DNA of 64,000 bases from Albidovulum denitrificans (GCF_002973535.1 NZ_PVEP01000001.1:682001-746000), one strand, 5' to 3'. Counted from the stretch's first letter, positions 18,011-26,357 are shown. Notes: generated by a model from the letters alone, not told the origin. Program-made: numbers and translations.

Positions 18011-18838
18011 ATGGACGACCTGACCGCCGTGAACGACGCACCCGCCAAACCCGTTCGGACCCTGCCCGATGCGCAGACCGTCACCTCGGTCCACCACTGG
18101 ACCGACCGGCTGTTTTCCTTCCGCGTGTCGAGGCCGCAGACCCTGCGCTTCCGCTCGGGCGAGTTCGTGATGATCGGGCTGCTCGACGAACGCGGCAAGC
18201 CGCTCCTGCGGGCCTATTCCATCGCCTCACCCTCCTGGGATGAGGAGCTTGAATTCTATTCGATCAAGGTGCCGGACGGCCCGCTGACCTCGAAGCTTCA
18301 GCATATCGAACCGGGCGACCAGATCATCCTCAGGCCAAAGCCGGTGGGGACGCTGGTCCTTGACGCGCTTCTGCCCGGCAAGCGGATCTGGTTCCTGGCG
18401 ACCGGCACCGGCATCGCGCCCTTCGCGTCCCTGATGCGCGACCCGGAAACCTATGAGAAATACGAGCAGGTCGTGATGATGCACACCTGCCGGACGGTGG
18501 CCGAACTCGAATACGGCCGCCAACTGGTCGAAGGCCTGCGCGACGACCCGCTGATCGGCGAATTCGTCGGCGACAAGCTGAAATACTACCCCACGACGAC
18601 GCGGGAAGAGTTTCACCATATGGGCCGGATCACCGACAACCTCAGTTCGGGCAAGGTCTTCGAAGACCTCGGCATTCACCCGATGGATCAGGACCATGAC
18701 CGCGCCATGGTCTGCGGTTCGCTGGCCTTCAACCACGATGTGAAGGCGGTTCTGGAAAGCTTCGGCCTGCGCGAGGGCGCGAATTCCGAGCCGCAGGAAT
18801 ATGTGGTGGAAAAGGCCTTTGTCGGCGACGGGATCTGA
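18011..18838 (+). CDS. fpr: Ferredoxin--NADP(+) reductase
   Basis: A 275-residue FAD enzyme of the bacterial FNR family. FAD-binding RAYSIASPSWDEELEFYSIK (RxYS motif) is near residue 65. The NADP-binding part shows FLATGTGIAPFASLMRDP and VCGSLAFNHDVKAVLESFGL, and the C-terminus YVVEKAFVGDGI is typical. It supplies reduced ferredoxin, for example to sulfite reductase, whose operon it follows by 69 bp, although it may have its own promoter. The ATG has only a weak ribosome site. A strong terminator follows. Confidence 0.93.
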   Translation: MDDLTAVNDAPAKPVRTLPDAQTVTSVHHWTDRLFSFRVSRPQTLRFRSGEFVMIGLLDERGKPLLRAYSIASPSWDEELEFYSIKVPDGPLTSKLQHIEPGDQIILRPKPVGTLVLDALLPGKRIWFLATGTGIAPFASLMRDPETYEKYEQVVMMHTCRTVAELEYGRQLVEGLRDDPLIGEFVGDKLKYYPTTTREEFHHMGRITDNLSSGKVFEDLGIHPMDQDHDRAMVCGSLAFNHDVKAVLESFGLREGANSEPQEYVVEKAFVGDGI

Positions 18839-18860
18839 GGCGACACCCACTCGGACAGGA

Positions 18861-18890
18861 AAAAGGGCCGCCCAGCCGGGCGGCCCTTTT
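18861..18890 (+). terminator. Intrinsic terminator after fpr
   Basis: A 13-bp stem AAAAGGGCCGCCC/GGGCGGCCCTTTT with a four-base loop, followed by CATTTGCTTT. Symmetric A and T runs let it work in both directions. Confidence 0.9.
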
Positions 18891-18893
18891 CAT

Positions 18894-18935
18894 TTGCTTT
18901 ACTGCATCAGAATGCTATCTAGTTACCATGGTAAC
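18894..18935 (+). promoter_or_regulatory. Promoter with a 14-bp palindrome spanning a leaderless start codon
   Basis: TTGCTT at 18894-18899, a 16-bp spacer and TATCTA at 18916-18921 place the transcription start at about 18928, which is the A of the ATG. The perfect palindrome GTTACCATGGTAAC (18922-18935) is centred on that ATG. No ribosome site precedes it, so the message looks leaderless. Confidence 0.6.
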
Positions 18936-19185
18936 AGAATCACACCCCCGAACCCAGACTGGCCTCCGCATCGCGGTTCCGGTTCTCAAGGTCCTGAAAG
19001 GACTTGCCGAATACAAGGACATGAGCCTTGGCGATCTGGTCGAAGGGATCGTGCTGCATGCGTTCGAGGGTAAGGACCCATTTGTGCCGGAAACCCGCGC
19101 CGTGATCGACCAGCTGCGCGGCATCTACGGCCTCGACTGGACGGCGGCCGAGAGCCACCTTCACGCCGAGCAGCCCGATGCGTGA
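18928..19185 (+). CDS. Small ribbon-helix-helix-like protein, unknown
   Basis: An 85-residue protein. The stretch TGLRIAVPVLKVLKGLAEYK followed by DMSLGDLVEGIVLHAFEG could form a beta strand and two helices, as in ribbon-helix-helix regulators, but I cannot assign it to a named family. The C-terminal part (TRAVIDQLRGIYGLDWTAAE) is helical. It overlaps the next gene by 8 bases, so the two are co-translated. A palindrome over its own start codon fits autorepression. Function is otherwise unknown. Confidence 0.7.
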   Translation: MVTESHPRTQTGLRIAVPVLKVLKGLAEYKDMSLGDLVEGIVLHAFEGKDPFVPETRAVIDQLRGIYGLDWTAAESHLHAEQPDA

Positions 19186-19630
19186 ATTCGCGCATGACTT
19201 CCCCCTGCCCCTCCCGCCGGATCAGGCCCTGCCCTATTTCACCCCGAGGGGAGAGGAGGCCTGGGTCCCGGGCTGGTCGCCGCGCTATGTCTGGCCCGAA
19301 AGTGGCGCGACCTGCGCCGGGATGGTCTTTGAAACCGGGACGGGCGAGGCGCGCACGATCTGGTCCTGTCTTACCTTCGACCGCGACCGCCACCATGCCC
19401 GCTACCTGCGTGTAACGCCCGCGCTGCACAGCGTTCTTGTCGATGTCAGGTGCCACCCGGCACCGGGTGGCACAGGGGTGCGGGTCGCCTATCGTTACCA
19501 CCCCCTGACCCGGGCGGGCGCGGATATCGTCGCCGCGATGACGGATGACGGGTTCGCGACCGAAATCGAGGGGTGGCGCGCGTTGGTCATGGCGCATCAC
19601 GCACGGACAGCGGCCCCGCCCGACTGCTGA
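19178..19630 (+). CDS. SRPBCC-fold (START-like) protein
   Basis: A 150-residue protein with the pattern of the polyketide cyclase/START-like ligand-binding superfamily: DFPLPLPPDQALPYFTPRGE, EAWVPGWSPRYVWPE, GTGEARTIWSCLTFDRDRHH, then VDVRCHPAPGGTGVRVAYRY and a long C-terminal helix (FATEIEGWRALVMAHHA). Such proteins bind hydrophobic ligands, but the ligand is unknown. The ATG lies within the end of the preceding small gene, indicating coupled translation. A bidirectional terminator follows. Confidence 0.72.
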   Translation: MREFAHDFPLPLPPDQALPYFTPRGEEAWVPGWSPRYVWPESGATCAGMVFETGTGEARTIWSCLTFDRDRHHARYLRVTPALHSVLVDVRCHPAPGGTGVRVAYRYHPLTRAGADIVAAMTDDGFATEIEGWRALVMAHHARTAAPPDC

Positions 19631-19638
19631 AACACGAA

Positions 19639-19664
19639 AACGCCGCGCCCGAAAGCGCGGCGTT
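19639..19664. terminator. Bidirectional terminator between convergent genes
   Basis: Stem AACGCCGCGC/GCGCGGCGTT with a six-base loop. It is followed by CTTTCG on the plus strand and TTTCGTGTTTC on the minus strand, so it can serve both the SRPBCC gene and the Ala-rich gene. Confidence 0.8.
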
Positions 19665-19692
19665 CTTTCGTCTCTGGACCTCGCGGCCCGGT

Positions 19693-20346
19693 TTACATGC
19701 CCAGCGCGGCCTTGACCTGCTGAAGTGCTGCGGCCAGCGCCTCGGGGCTGTCCTTGGCGGCCTCGACCGTCGCTTTCAGCGTCGCCTTGGTGTCTTCGGC
19801 AAGGGTCGAGTTGTCGATGGCGGTTTCGACCGTGGTCATGTCGAAGGTGGCCGGATCGAGGGCGGCGGCGACGGAATCGGCCGCGTCGCTGGCCATGGTC
19901 CCTGCGGCATCCGCCGCATCGCCCGCGGCCTCCATGGCGCTGTCGGCGGCCTCACCGGCGGCGGTGGCGGCGTCGCCGACCGCCTCGCTGGTCGCAGCGG
20001 CAGCGTCCGAGGCCGCATCCGTCGCGGCAGCGGTCGCGTCCGACGCAGCCTGACCGGCGGCATTGACAGCGTCGCCGACGGCATTGGCGGCGTCGCTGGC
20101 CGCATCCGTCGCCGCGGCGGCAGCGTCAGAGGCGGCCTTCGCGGCGGCTTCCTCGGCGGCCTTGGCCTCGGCTGCGGCCTTGGCGGCTGCTTCCTCCTCG
20201 GCGGCCTTGGCCGCAGCGGCCGCATCCTCGGCGGCCTTCTGCGCCATCGCGGCCTGCTCGGCCGCCTGTTGCTGGTTGGTGTAGTACCAGTACCCACCAC
20301 CGGCCAGAACGACCACGATCAGTGCGATCACCAGATTTCTGTTCAT
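19693..20346 (-). CDS. Membrane-anchored alanine-rich coiled-coil protein
   Basis: A 217-residue protein. Residues 5-22 (LVIALIVVVLAGGGYWYY) form one membrane anchor. Residues about 28-165 are almost entirely Ala, Asp, Glu, Lys and Ser in repeats such as AASDAAAAATDAASDAANAV, predicted helical and coiled-coil or amphipathic. A short non-repetitive C-terminus follows (DPATFDMTTVETAIDNSTLA then EDTKATLKATVEAAKDSPEA). The anchored N-terminus suggests that the helix projects into the periplasm. No domain is recognised; a spacer or envelope-stabilising part is a guess. AAAGAAATG precedes the start. Confidence 0.72.
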   Translation of the reverse strand: MNRNLVIALIVVVLAGGGYWYYTNQQQAAEQAAMAQKAAEDAAAAAKAAEEEAAAKAAAEAKAAEEAAAKAASDAAAAATDAASDAANAVGDAVNAAGQAASDATAAATDAASDAAAATSEAVGDAATAAGEAADSAMEAAGDAADAAGTMASDAADSVAAALDPATFDMTTVETAIDNSTLAEDTKATLKATVEAAKDSPEALAAALQQVKAALGM

Positions 20347-20444
20347 TTCTTTCCCTCTACCGTAAGGAGAACCATTCCGGTCCGCCTGATGGCAGAACGC
20401 GCGGGAAATGAAAAGGTTCCGTCGAAAAGCACGCGGAAACCGGC

Positions 20445-20481
20445 TTGAATCAGCGCACCGGCGCGACTAGTTTTGCGCCGG
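20445..20481 (+). promoter_or_regulatory. infC promoter with an overlapping hairpin
   Basis: TTGAAT at 20445-20450, a 17-bp spacer and TAGTTT at 20468-20473. An inverted repeat CCGGCGC/GCGCCGG (20458-20464 and 20475-20481) spans the -10 element. The predicted start near 20480 leaves a leader of about 35 nt before the ATA start codon. Confidence 0.55.
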
Positions 20482-20514
20482 CACTTTGCCGCCCACCATA
20501 GAAGGAACGACACC

Positions 20515-21054
20515 ATAGCCCGCAGACCCCACAACGCACCCCCGACCCGCGATACCGGCCCCCGTGTGAACGACCGTATCCGCGCCCCCGAAATCCGGCT
20601 CATCGGCGCCGAGGGGGAGAATGTCGGCGTGGTAACCCCCGCGCGCGCGATGCAGATGGCCGAAGAGGCCGGGCTTGATCTGGTCGAGATCTCGCCCAAC
20701 GCGGTGCCGCCGGTCTGCAAGATCATGGACTTCGGCAAGTTCAAGTACGAACAGCAGAAGAAAGAGGCCGAGGCGCGCAAGAAGCAGAAGATCATCGAGA
20801 TCAAGGAAATCAAGTTCCGCCCCGGCACCGACACCCATGACTATGACGTCAAGATGCGCTCGGTGAAGAAGTTCCTTGAGGAAGGCGACAAGGTGAAGGT
20901 CACCCTGCGCTTCCGCGGCCGCGAGATGGCCCACCAGGAGCTTGGCCTCGACCTTCTGAAACGGGTCGCGGCGGATGTCGAGGAGATCGGCAAGATCGAG
21001 AACATGCCAAAGCTCGAAGGCCGCCAGATGGTGATGATGATCGGCCCGCGGTAA
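20515..21054 (+). CDS. infC: Translation initiation factor IF-3, ATA start codon
   Basis: A 179-residue IF-3, which binds the 30S subunit and rejects non-standard start codons. The N-domain has [20 protein letters not shown] then [10 protein letters not shown], the linker is Lys/Glu-rich ([20 protein letters not shown]) and the C-domain has [20 protein letters not shown] and [14 protein letters not shown]. The start is set at ATA (20515) because the family N-terminus ARRPHNAPP follows directly and GAAGGA lies 8 bp upstream; no ATG, GTG or TTG occurs there, and the nearest TTG is 14 codons upstream. A rare start lets IF-3 limit its own synthesis, as with AUU in E. coli. A terminator follows. 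Confidence 0.92.
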   Translation: MARRPHNAPPTRDTGPRVNDRIRAPEIRLIGAEGENVGVVTPARAMQMAEEAGLDLVEISPNAVPPVCKIMDFGKFKYEQQKKEAEARKKQKIIEIKEIKFRPGTDTHDYDVKMRSVKKFLEEGDKVKVTLRFRGREMAHQELGLDLLKRVAADVEEIGKIENMPKLEGRQMVMMIGPR

Positions 21055-21076
21055 GCGGGCGATCCTGCCGGACAAC

Positions 21077-21102
21077 GGCCCTCCCCGGCGGGAGGGCCTT
21101 TT
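21077..21102 (+). terminator. Intrinsic terminator of infC
   Basis: Stem GGCCCTCC/GGAGGGCC with a six-base loop followed by TTTTC, 22 bp after the infC stop. Confidence 0.85.
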
Positions 21103-21120
21103 CATTTCGGGGATGCGCCG

Positions 21121-21924
21121 ATGCTGTCCTACCAGCATATCTATCACGCCGGGAACATGGCCGACCTGCACAAGCACGCGCTTCTGGCGGCGATGCTTGG
21201 CTACATGACCGCCAAGGACAAGCCGCTTTCCTATATTGAAACCCATGCCGGGCGCGGGCTTTACGACCTGACCGCGCCCGAGGCGGTGAAGACGGGTGAA
21301 GCGGCGGCAGGCGTGCTGCGGCTGGCCGACCGGCTGGAGGCGGACCACCCCTATCGCCGCGTGCTGGCGGGGGTGCGGGACCGCTACGGGCGCGATGCCT
21401 ATCCCGGCTCTCCCCTGATCGCGGCAGGGATGCTGCGCCCCGGCGACCGGATCACGCTGGCCGAGTTGCACCCGCGTGAATTTGCCGCGCTCAGCGCCAC
21501 CATGGCCCCTTATGGCGCCACCTGCCGACAAGAGGACGGGCTGCACCTCGCGCTGTCTGCCACGCCACCCGACCCGCGCCGGGGGCTGATGCTGATCGAC
21601 CCGAGCTATGAGGTAAAGGCGGATTACGCCGCCCTGCCGCCGCTGATCGCCAAGGTCCATGCGAAGTGGAACGTGGGCGTCATCGCGCTTTGGTATCCGA
21701 TCCTTGCCACGGGCGCGCATCGCCCCATGGTCGCGGCACTTCAGGCGGCGGGTTTCCCGAAGGCGGTGACAAGCGAGGTCCGCTTTCCCCCCGCGCGCGA
21801 AGGGCATGGCATGACCGGCAGCGGGATGTTCATCCTGAACGCACCTTACGGGACGGAATCAGAGGCCGCGCGGATCGCGGGGCTTTTCGCGGGGCTGTCC
21901 CAGAGCATTTCGGGTTTACGCTAA
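21121..21924 (+). CDS. rlmJ: 23S rRNA (adenine(2030)-N(6))-methyltransferase
   Basis: A 267-residue SAM-dependent methyltransferase that modifies A2030 of 23S rRNA. Family landmarks are MLSYQHIYHAGNMADLHKHA at the N-terminus, ETHAGRGLYDL (SAM site), PYRRVLAGVRDRYG, YPGSPLIAAGML, ELHPREFAAL and the catalytic DPSYEVKADY (DPPY-like, with Ser for the second Pro). The C-terminal codons S-I-S-G-L-R and the TAA stop come from copy 2 of the 93-bp element, as for the histidine phosphatase near 1.5 kb. The gene is convergent with the molybdopterin-binding protein gene. Confidence 0.93.
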   Translation: MLSYQHIYHAGNMADLHKHALLAAMLGYMTAKDKPLSYIETHAGRGLYDLTAPEAVKTGEAAAGVLRLADRLEADHPYRRVLAGVRDRYGRDAYPGSPLIAAGMLRPGDRITLAELHPREFAALSATMAPYGATCRQEDGLHLALSATPPDPRRGLMLIDPSYEVKADYAALPPLIAKVHAKWNVGVIALWYPILATGAHRPMVAALQAAGFPKAVTSEVRFPPAREGHGMTGSGMFILNAPYGTESEAARIAGLFAGLSQSISGLR

Positions 21925-21993
21925 ATCAGAACTCGAACTTATTTCTTTCGAATTCTGATACTTACGCTCTCAACCCAAACCCGAAACGCTTTA
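21901..21993 (+). repeat. 93-bp dispersed palindromic element, copy 2
   Basis: Same length and nested-palindrome layout as copies 1 and 3, but more diverged. Its left end encodes S-I-S-G-L-R-stop of rlmJ, and its last bases (TTA at 21991-21993) are the stop codon of the convergent gene. It therefore fills the whole gap between two genes and ends both. Confidence 0.9.
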
Positions 21994-22992
21994 ACGCTTC
22001 TCCCTCGGCTGCGGACGGGTCGGGATTTCCTTCAGAAGCCCGCCGATGCCCATCGCCGCGATCGCCTCTTCATCCGGCACGATCCCGCAGGCGATCCGTT
22101 CCAGCACGAAATCCGCCCCGTTCAGCGCGGGCGAACGGGCGCAGCCCGGCAGGCCGATCACCGGCCGGTTCCCCAGCGCGCCGTAGAACAACAGGTTTCC
22201 CGGATCGACCGGCAGCCCGAACCGGGTGACCGTACCGCCCGCCTGCCGCACCCCTTCGGGGGCGACGTCATGGCTGTCCGATGTTGCGGCCCCGGTCAGG
22301 ATCAGCGCGATCTCCCCCCTCAGCCGGGCCAGCGCCGCCGCGATCTCGCCCGCGTCATGGGGGACGCTGACCGTCTCGGCCAGATCCATCCCCAACTGGG
22401 TCAGCCGGGTCCTGACGGCGGCCTCGGCCTTGGCGCCAAGGTCCTTTGTCACGCCGGGCGCCTCGGTCAGCACCAGCCCCGCCGACCGCCGGACCACCGG
22501 GCGCACCCGCACCGCGCCCGCAGCACCCGGCAAGGCGCGGTCCAGCGCCGCGCCCGCAATGGCATAGCTGATGACCTTGACGGTGCCGACCAGCGTCCCT
22601 TCCGCCACGCGGGCAAAGGGCGCGACCACCGCCAGCGTCAGCGACGGGTCGGCGCGGTTCAGCGCCATGACCCTGGACGGGTCAAGCTCCACCACCCCCG
22701 GCCCCAGCGCGTAGAGATTCACCCGCCCCTTCTCGGCCCGCGTCAGGCGCAGATGCGCCGCCGCCGGGTCGGGGACGATGGCGGCCGCCAGACGTGTCGC
22801 TGCCTCATCCTCCCCCACATCGCCGGGGTCGAGCCGCGCCACCGTCACCGTGGCGATCCCGGCGCCCGCGATCTCGGCCAGATCGGCCACCGTCAGCACC
22901 CGGCCCTTCGGCATCTTTCGCGGCCCAAGCTGCACCGAATGCGCCAGCACCGCGCCTTCGGCCTGATCCACGGGAAGCGCGCCGAACCACAT
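21991..22992 (-). CDS. Molybdopterin-binding (MoeA/MogA-like) protein
   Basis: A 333-residue protein. The N-terminal part (WFGALPVDQAEGAVLAHSVQ, then LTVADLAEIAGAGIATVTVA) resembles the first domain of MoeA-like proteins. The C-terminal part has the MogA/MoaB-type molybdopterin-binding core: RGEIALILTGAATSDSHDVA, GTVTRFGLPVDPGNLLFYG and VIGLPGCARSPALNG, corresponding to the GLPGNP loop of MoeA. It overlaps the XdhC gene by ATGA. With XdhC, CoxE-like and MoxR genes nearby, a role in making or inserting the Mo cofactor of a xanthine/CO-dehydrogenase-type enzyme is likely. Its stop codon lies in the 93-bp repeat. Confidence 0.82.
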   Translation of the reverse strand: MWFGALPVDQAEGAVLAHSVQLGPRKMPKGRVLTVADLAEIAGAGIATVTVARLDPGDVGEDEAATRLAAAIVPDPAAAHLRLTRAEKGRVNLYALGPGVVELDPSRVMALNRADPSLTLAVVAPFARVAEGTLVGTVKVISYAIAGAALDRALPGAAGAVRVRPVVRRSAGLVLTEAPGVTKDLGAKAEAAVRTRLTQLGMDLAETVSVPHDAGEIAAALARLRGEIALILTGAATSDSHDVAPEGVRQAGGTVTRFGLPVDPGNLLFYGALGNRPVIGLPGCARSPALNGADFVLERIACGIVPDEEAIAAMGIGGLLKEIPTRPQPREKR

Positions 22993-23963
22993 CAGCCCTG
23001 CCTCAACACCTGCGTGATCTCGGCCATGATCGACAGCGCGATCTCCGCGGGGCTTTTCGCGCCGATGTTCAGACCCACGGGGGCGTGGATCTTTGCGATC
23101 TCGCTGGCCGTGAACCCGGCCTCTTCCAGCCGCGCGACGCGCTTGGCATGGGTCCGGGTCGATCCGAGGCAGCCGAGGTAGAAGCAGTCCGACCGCAGCG
23201 CCGTCTGGATCGCCGGATCGTCCAGCTTCGGGTCATGGGTCAGCGTCACCACCGCCGTGCGCGCGTCGATGCCGATGGCCGCCATCGCCTCATCCGGCCA
23301 GTCATGGCTGATGACCTCACCCGTGAACCGCGCCTCTGACCCGAAAGCCTCACGCGGGTCGATCAGCAGGGGGTCATAGCCGCAACTGCGCGCCATGCCG
23401 ACCAGGGCCTGCGCGATGTGGACCGCGCCGACGATGACAAGACGCAAAGGCGGGTTGTGGATGGCCACGAACAGGCTGTCGTCCACGCCCGACTTGTCGG
23501 ACCGGAAGCGGTCGCGATGCGGCCCGTCGGAGGCGGAAAGCGACCGTTGCCAGCTTTCCAGATCGACCGCATAGGCCAGCGCCACCCGCCCCTCGCGCGC
23601 CGTGACGATGGCGGCAAGCATGTCCTCCGGCATCGCCGCGCCCACGGGCTCGACCAGCACCCGGATCGTGCCGCCGCAGGCCAGCCCCACGGCGAAGGCA
23701 TCCTGATCGGAGACGCCATAGGTCAGGAGACGCGGTTGGCCGTCCGCCAGCGCCGCCTGCGCCTCTTCCACCACCGCGCCCTCGACGCAGCCGCCGGAGA
23801 CGGACCCCATCATCTCCCCCGCGCCGGAGACGACCAGCTGGCTGCCGACCGGCCGGGGGGCCGACCCCCAGGTCTCGATCACCGTGGCAAGGGCCGCGCC
23901 CTTGCCGGCACGGTGCCAGTCGAGGGCGACTTCCGGGATGCGGTCGTGATCGGGGCGGGTCAT
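22992..23963 (-). CDS. XdhC/CoxF family Mo-cofactor insertion protein
   Basis: A 323-residue XdhC-family protein. The N-terminal XdhC/CoxI domain has GAALATVIETWGSAPRPVGS followed by MGSVSGGCVEGAVVEEAQAA with the conserved cysteine, and VGLACGGTIRVLVEP. The C-terminal Rossmann domain has LVIVGAVHIAQALVGMARSC, LTHDPKLDDPAI and FYLGCLGSTRTHAKR. XdhC binds the Mo cofactor, promotes its sulfuration and delivers it to xanthine dehydrogenase-like enzymes. The glycine motif VGAVHIA replaces the usual GAGHVA. It is followed with a 1-base overlap by the molybdopterin-binding gene. No target enzyme is in the window. Confidence 0.9.
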   Translation of the reverse strand: MTRPDHDRIPEVALDWHRAGKGAALATVIETWGSAPRPVGSQLVVSGAGEMMGSVSGGCVEGAVVEEAQAALADGQPRLLTYGVSDQDAFAVGLACGGTIRVLVEPVGAAMPEDMLAAIVTAREGRVALAYAVDLESWQRSLSASDGPHRDRFRSDKSGVDDSLFVAIHNPPLRLVIVGAVHIAQALVGMARSCGYDPLLIDPREAFGSEARFTGEVISHDWPDEAMAAIGIDARTAVVTLTHDPKLDDPAIQTALRSDCFYLGCLGSTRTHAKRVARLEEAGFTASEIAKIHAPVGLNIGAKSPAEIALSIMAEITQVLRQG

Positions 23964-24032
23964 GTCTGGGTCCTCCGTGGGTCAACATGATCCCGCCCGC
24001 TGGGCGCCGCAAGAGGCCAAAGGTCTTAAATG

Positions 24033-24521
24033 TCAGCCGCGCAGGACCGGCCGCGCGGCGCGGATGCGAAGCTGGAAGCAGTTGTTGCGGGCGGAACGGA
24101 CATCCACATAGGCGATGCGCGGATCGGCCAGAAGGGTGGCAGCATAGCGCTCAACCCCCTCCTTCGGAACGATCCTCCCGCTGCCATAGACGATCCGGTG
24201 GCCGTGGGAATATCCCTTCAGCAGATAGTCCGGGCTGGTGGTCAGGATCGGCGGCATCCCCTGACCGCCCCAGGCCTCGCACTCTCCGGCACACAGGAAG
24301 ATCGGCCCGGTTTCGGCATAGGGCTGCGGGGCCGGAAAGGGGCGGTGGGCAAGGATCAGGTATTCCTGTCCGGCGGGCGTGTTTTGCAGGCAATGGCGGC
24401 AGGGTTCGCCCGACCCGCTGGCAATGGCGCCGCGTTCGGGTGGCTGGCCGTTGGCGTCCGGGCCTCCAGCGCGCAAGGCGGCGACAAGGGCGGTGGGGAT
24501 CGGTTCGTAGAAAAGGCTCAT
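24033..24521 (-). CDS. DUF1203 domain protein
   Basis: A 162-residue protein that I match to DUF1203 by its pattern: the cysteine-bearing EPCRHCLQNTPAGQEYLILA, HRPFPAPQPYAETGPIFLCA, the middle ILTTSPDYLLKGYSHGHRIV, and the C-terminal LLADPRIAYVDVRSARNNCF. The role of the family is unknown. GGAG lies 8 bp before the ATG. It is inserted, together with an OmpA gene, between the CoxE-like and XdhC genes. Confidence 0.75.
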   Translation of the reverse strand: MSLFYEPIPTALVAALRAGGPDANGQPPERGAIASGSGEPCRHCLQNTPAGQEYLILAHRPFPAPQPYAETGPIFLCAGECEAWGGQGMPPILTTSPDYLLKGYSHGHRIVYGSGRIVPKEGVERYAATLLADPRIAYVDVRSARNNCFQLRIRAARPVLRG

Positions 24522-24596
24522 GGGGCGGCTCCGTTACAAGGCCGCCCCATGATCGGGTCGCGCAGGACACCGCGCGACCCGGAACCTGCGCAAGGG

Positions 24597-26357
24597 TCAG
24601 TTGGCGGCCTGGCGCAGGAGATCGGTGATACGGCGCACGCTGGCGCGGCGGTTCATCTGCTCGGCCGCGTCGGTCTGCACCTTCAGGAATTCCTCGCCAT
24701 AGCCCTGCACCACCATGTTTTCCGGCGGCACGGCGAAATATTCGGTCATCGCCAGCGCCACCGATTCCGCGCGCCGGTCCGACAGGGCAAGGTTATAGGC
24801 CGCCGAGCCCACGGCGTCGGTATGCCCCTCGATCAGGAAGACCTCACGCGGGTTGGCGTCGATATAGCTTTTCATCAGGTTGCCAAGACGGCTCAGCGCC
24901 GGGGCCTGATCGGGGCGGATCGCGGCCGAGCCGGTCTCGAACGTGATGGCGTTGAGGTCGATCACCGGCACCAGCGCGCGAACCTGCTGGATGTCGCGGA
25001 TCTGGGCCAGCGAGAAGTGGCGGTCAAAGGCGCTTTCACGCGCCAGCGCCCGGCGCAGCGCCTCTTCGTCGGCGGATGCGCTGACCTCAACCTCGGGCGC
25101 GGGCGGCGGCAGGCGGGTGACATCGACCGGCGCCGCGGCGACCGTATCGTCGAAGAGCATCGTCTGCGTCCCGTCCGGCGCCACATGGATGCGGCGCAAC
25201 ACGCGGTATTCGGCATCGCGGATGGTGACGATGCGCGAGTCGTCGGCGCGCGTCACCGTGGTGCGGGTAGAGCCGTCGTCGAAACGCTCCGTCCGCACGG
25301 TCGATCCCGGCTGACGCAGAAGCGCGTTGTCGTCCTTGATGATCTGGTAGGACCCGTCCGGGCGTTCCAGCACCACCCGGTCGCCAGAGTTCAGCTCCAC
25401 CTTGCGGTTGTTCGACAGCATCGCGCCGACGGCCACGGCGCCAAGGCCGAGAAGGATCGCCTTTTCGCCGTCCGACAGGCCCTTGTCCTTCTTCGCGGGC
25501 GCGGCGGCGGTCTGACCGGCGGTGGTCTCTTGCGCGATATCCGCGGCGGTTTCATTGACCTTGTTGGCGAAATCCTCGCTGGAGGAGCGCGCGGTGTCTT
25601 CGGTCACGACCTCTTCGGTGACCTCCGCACCGGCGGGCGCCTCCGCCGTGGCATCGGCCGAGGCGGCAGCGGCCACCGGCGCCTCACCCGAGGCCGCGTC
25701 GGGCTGGACCGGAAGCTCCGGCACGGGCTCTTGCGCAACCGTTTCGGCGGGGGCCGGGTCGGTGGCGGTGTCGGCCGGTTCGGCAGCCTGCGCCTCGGCC
25801 GGTTGGTCGGTCGCGGCGGGGTCTTCGACCGGGGCGGGTTCGGTGGTGGCCTCGGTCGCGGCCGGTTCTTCGGCCGGGGCCGTCTCCGTCACCGTCTCCG
25901 GTGCCGGTTCGGGTGTCGGCGAGGTTTCCGGCGCGGCCTCCGTCGCCGTCTCGGGCGCCGTCTCGGGCGCGGGTTCCTCGGTCACGGGGGCGGCCTCAGT
26001 CGCCTCGGCCGGGGCCGGGTCCTCAGCCGGGGCCGGGTCAACAGTGCTTTCCTCCGCCGGGGCCGGTTCCTCCACCGGCGCGGCCTCAGGGGCGGTTTCC
26101 GCCGGGGCCTCGGGGGCTGCATCAGGCGCCGCCTCAACCGGGGCCACCTCTTCGGCGGGGGCCATCTCCTCGGGCATCACCGCATCGGGCGCGGGGACCA
26201 GCGGCACGCCTTCGGGACAGGGCTGATCGCTGCCGTCGGCGCAGACCATCGGCACCTCCGGCGCGGGCTCGGTGGTGTCCTGCGCATAGATCGGGCCGGG
26301 CGCCAGCAGCGACAGGCTCGCGATCAGGGCGGTCGAGGTCTTCAGGCGGTTCAGCAT
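24597..26357 (-). CDS. OmpA-family outer-membrane protein with long Pro/Ala/Glu-rich region
   Basis: A 586-residue envelope protein. Residues 1-25 are a signal peptide (MLNRLKTSTALIASLSLLAP, cleaved near IYAQ). Residues about 26-270 are a low-complexity Pro/Ala/Glu/Thr tract. Near residue 305 there is a hydrophobic stretch (AILLGLGAVAVGAMLS), then a beta-rich part with RVVLERPDGSYQIIKDDNAL. Residues about 466-580 are an OmpA peptidoglycan-binding domain (ITFETGSAAIRPDQAPALSR, LIEGHTDAVGSAAYNLALSD, RRAESVALAM). It probably tethers an outer layer to peptidoglycan. The start at 26357 has GGAGAGTAGG upstream. Its placement inside a Mo-enzyme maturation set is odd. Confidence 0.88.
   Translation of the reverse strand: MLNRLKTSTALIASLSLLAPGPIYAQDTTEPAPEVPMVCADGSDQPCPEGVPLVPAPDAVMPEEMAPAEEVAPVEAAPDAAPEAPAETAPEAAPVEEPAPAEESTVDPAPAEDPAPAEATEAAPVTEEPAPETAPETATEAAPETSPTPEPAPETVTETAPAEEPAATEATTEPAPVEDPAATDQPAEAQAAEPADTATDPAPAETVAQEPVPELPVQPDAASGEAPVAAAASADATAEAPAGAEVTEEVVTEDTARSSSEDFANKVNETAADIAQETTAGQTAAAPAKKDKGLSDGEKAILLGLGAVAVGAMLSNNRKVELNSGDRVVLERPDGSYQIIKDDNALLRQPGSTVRTERFDDGSTRTTVTRADDSRIVTIRDAEYRVLRRIHVAPDGTQTMLFDDTVAAAPVDVTRLPPPAPEVEVSASADEEALRRALARESAFDRHFSLAQIRDIQQVRALVPVIDLNAITFETGSAAIRPDQAPALSRLGNLMKSYIDANPREVFLIEGHTDAVGSAAYNLALSDRRAESVALAMTEYFAVPPENMVVQGYGEEFLKVQTDAAEQMNRRASVRRITDLLRQAAN

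Noticed and set aside
24030-24524. A second XdhC-type domain in the 24033-24521 product
   Set aside because: The cysteine and glycine motifs of XdhC are absent; the pattern fits DUF1203.
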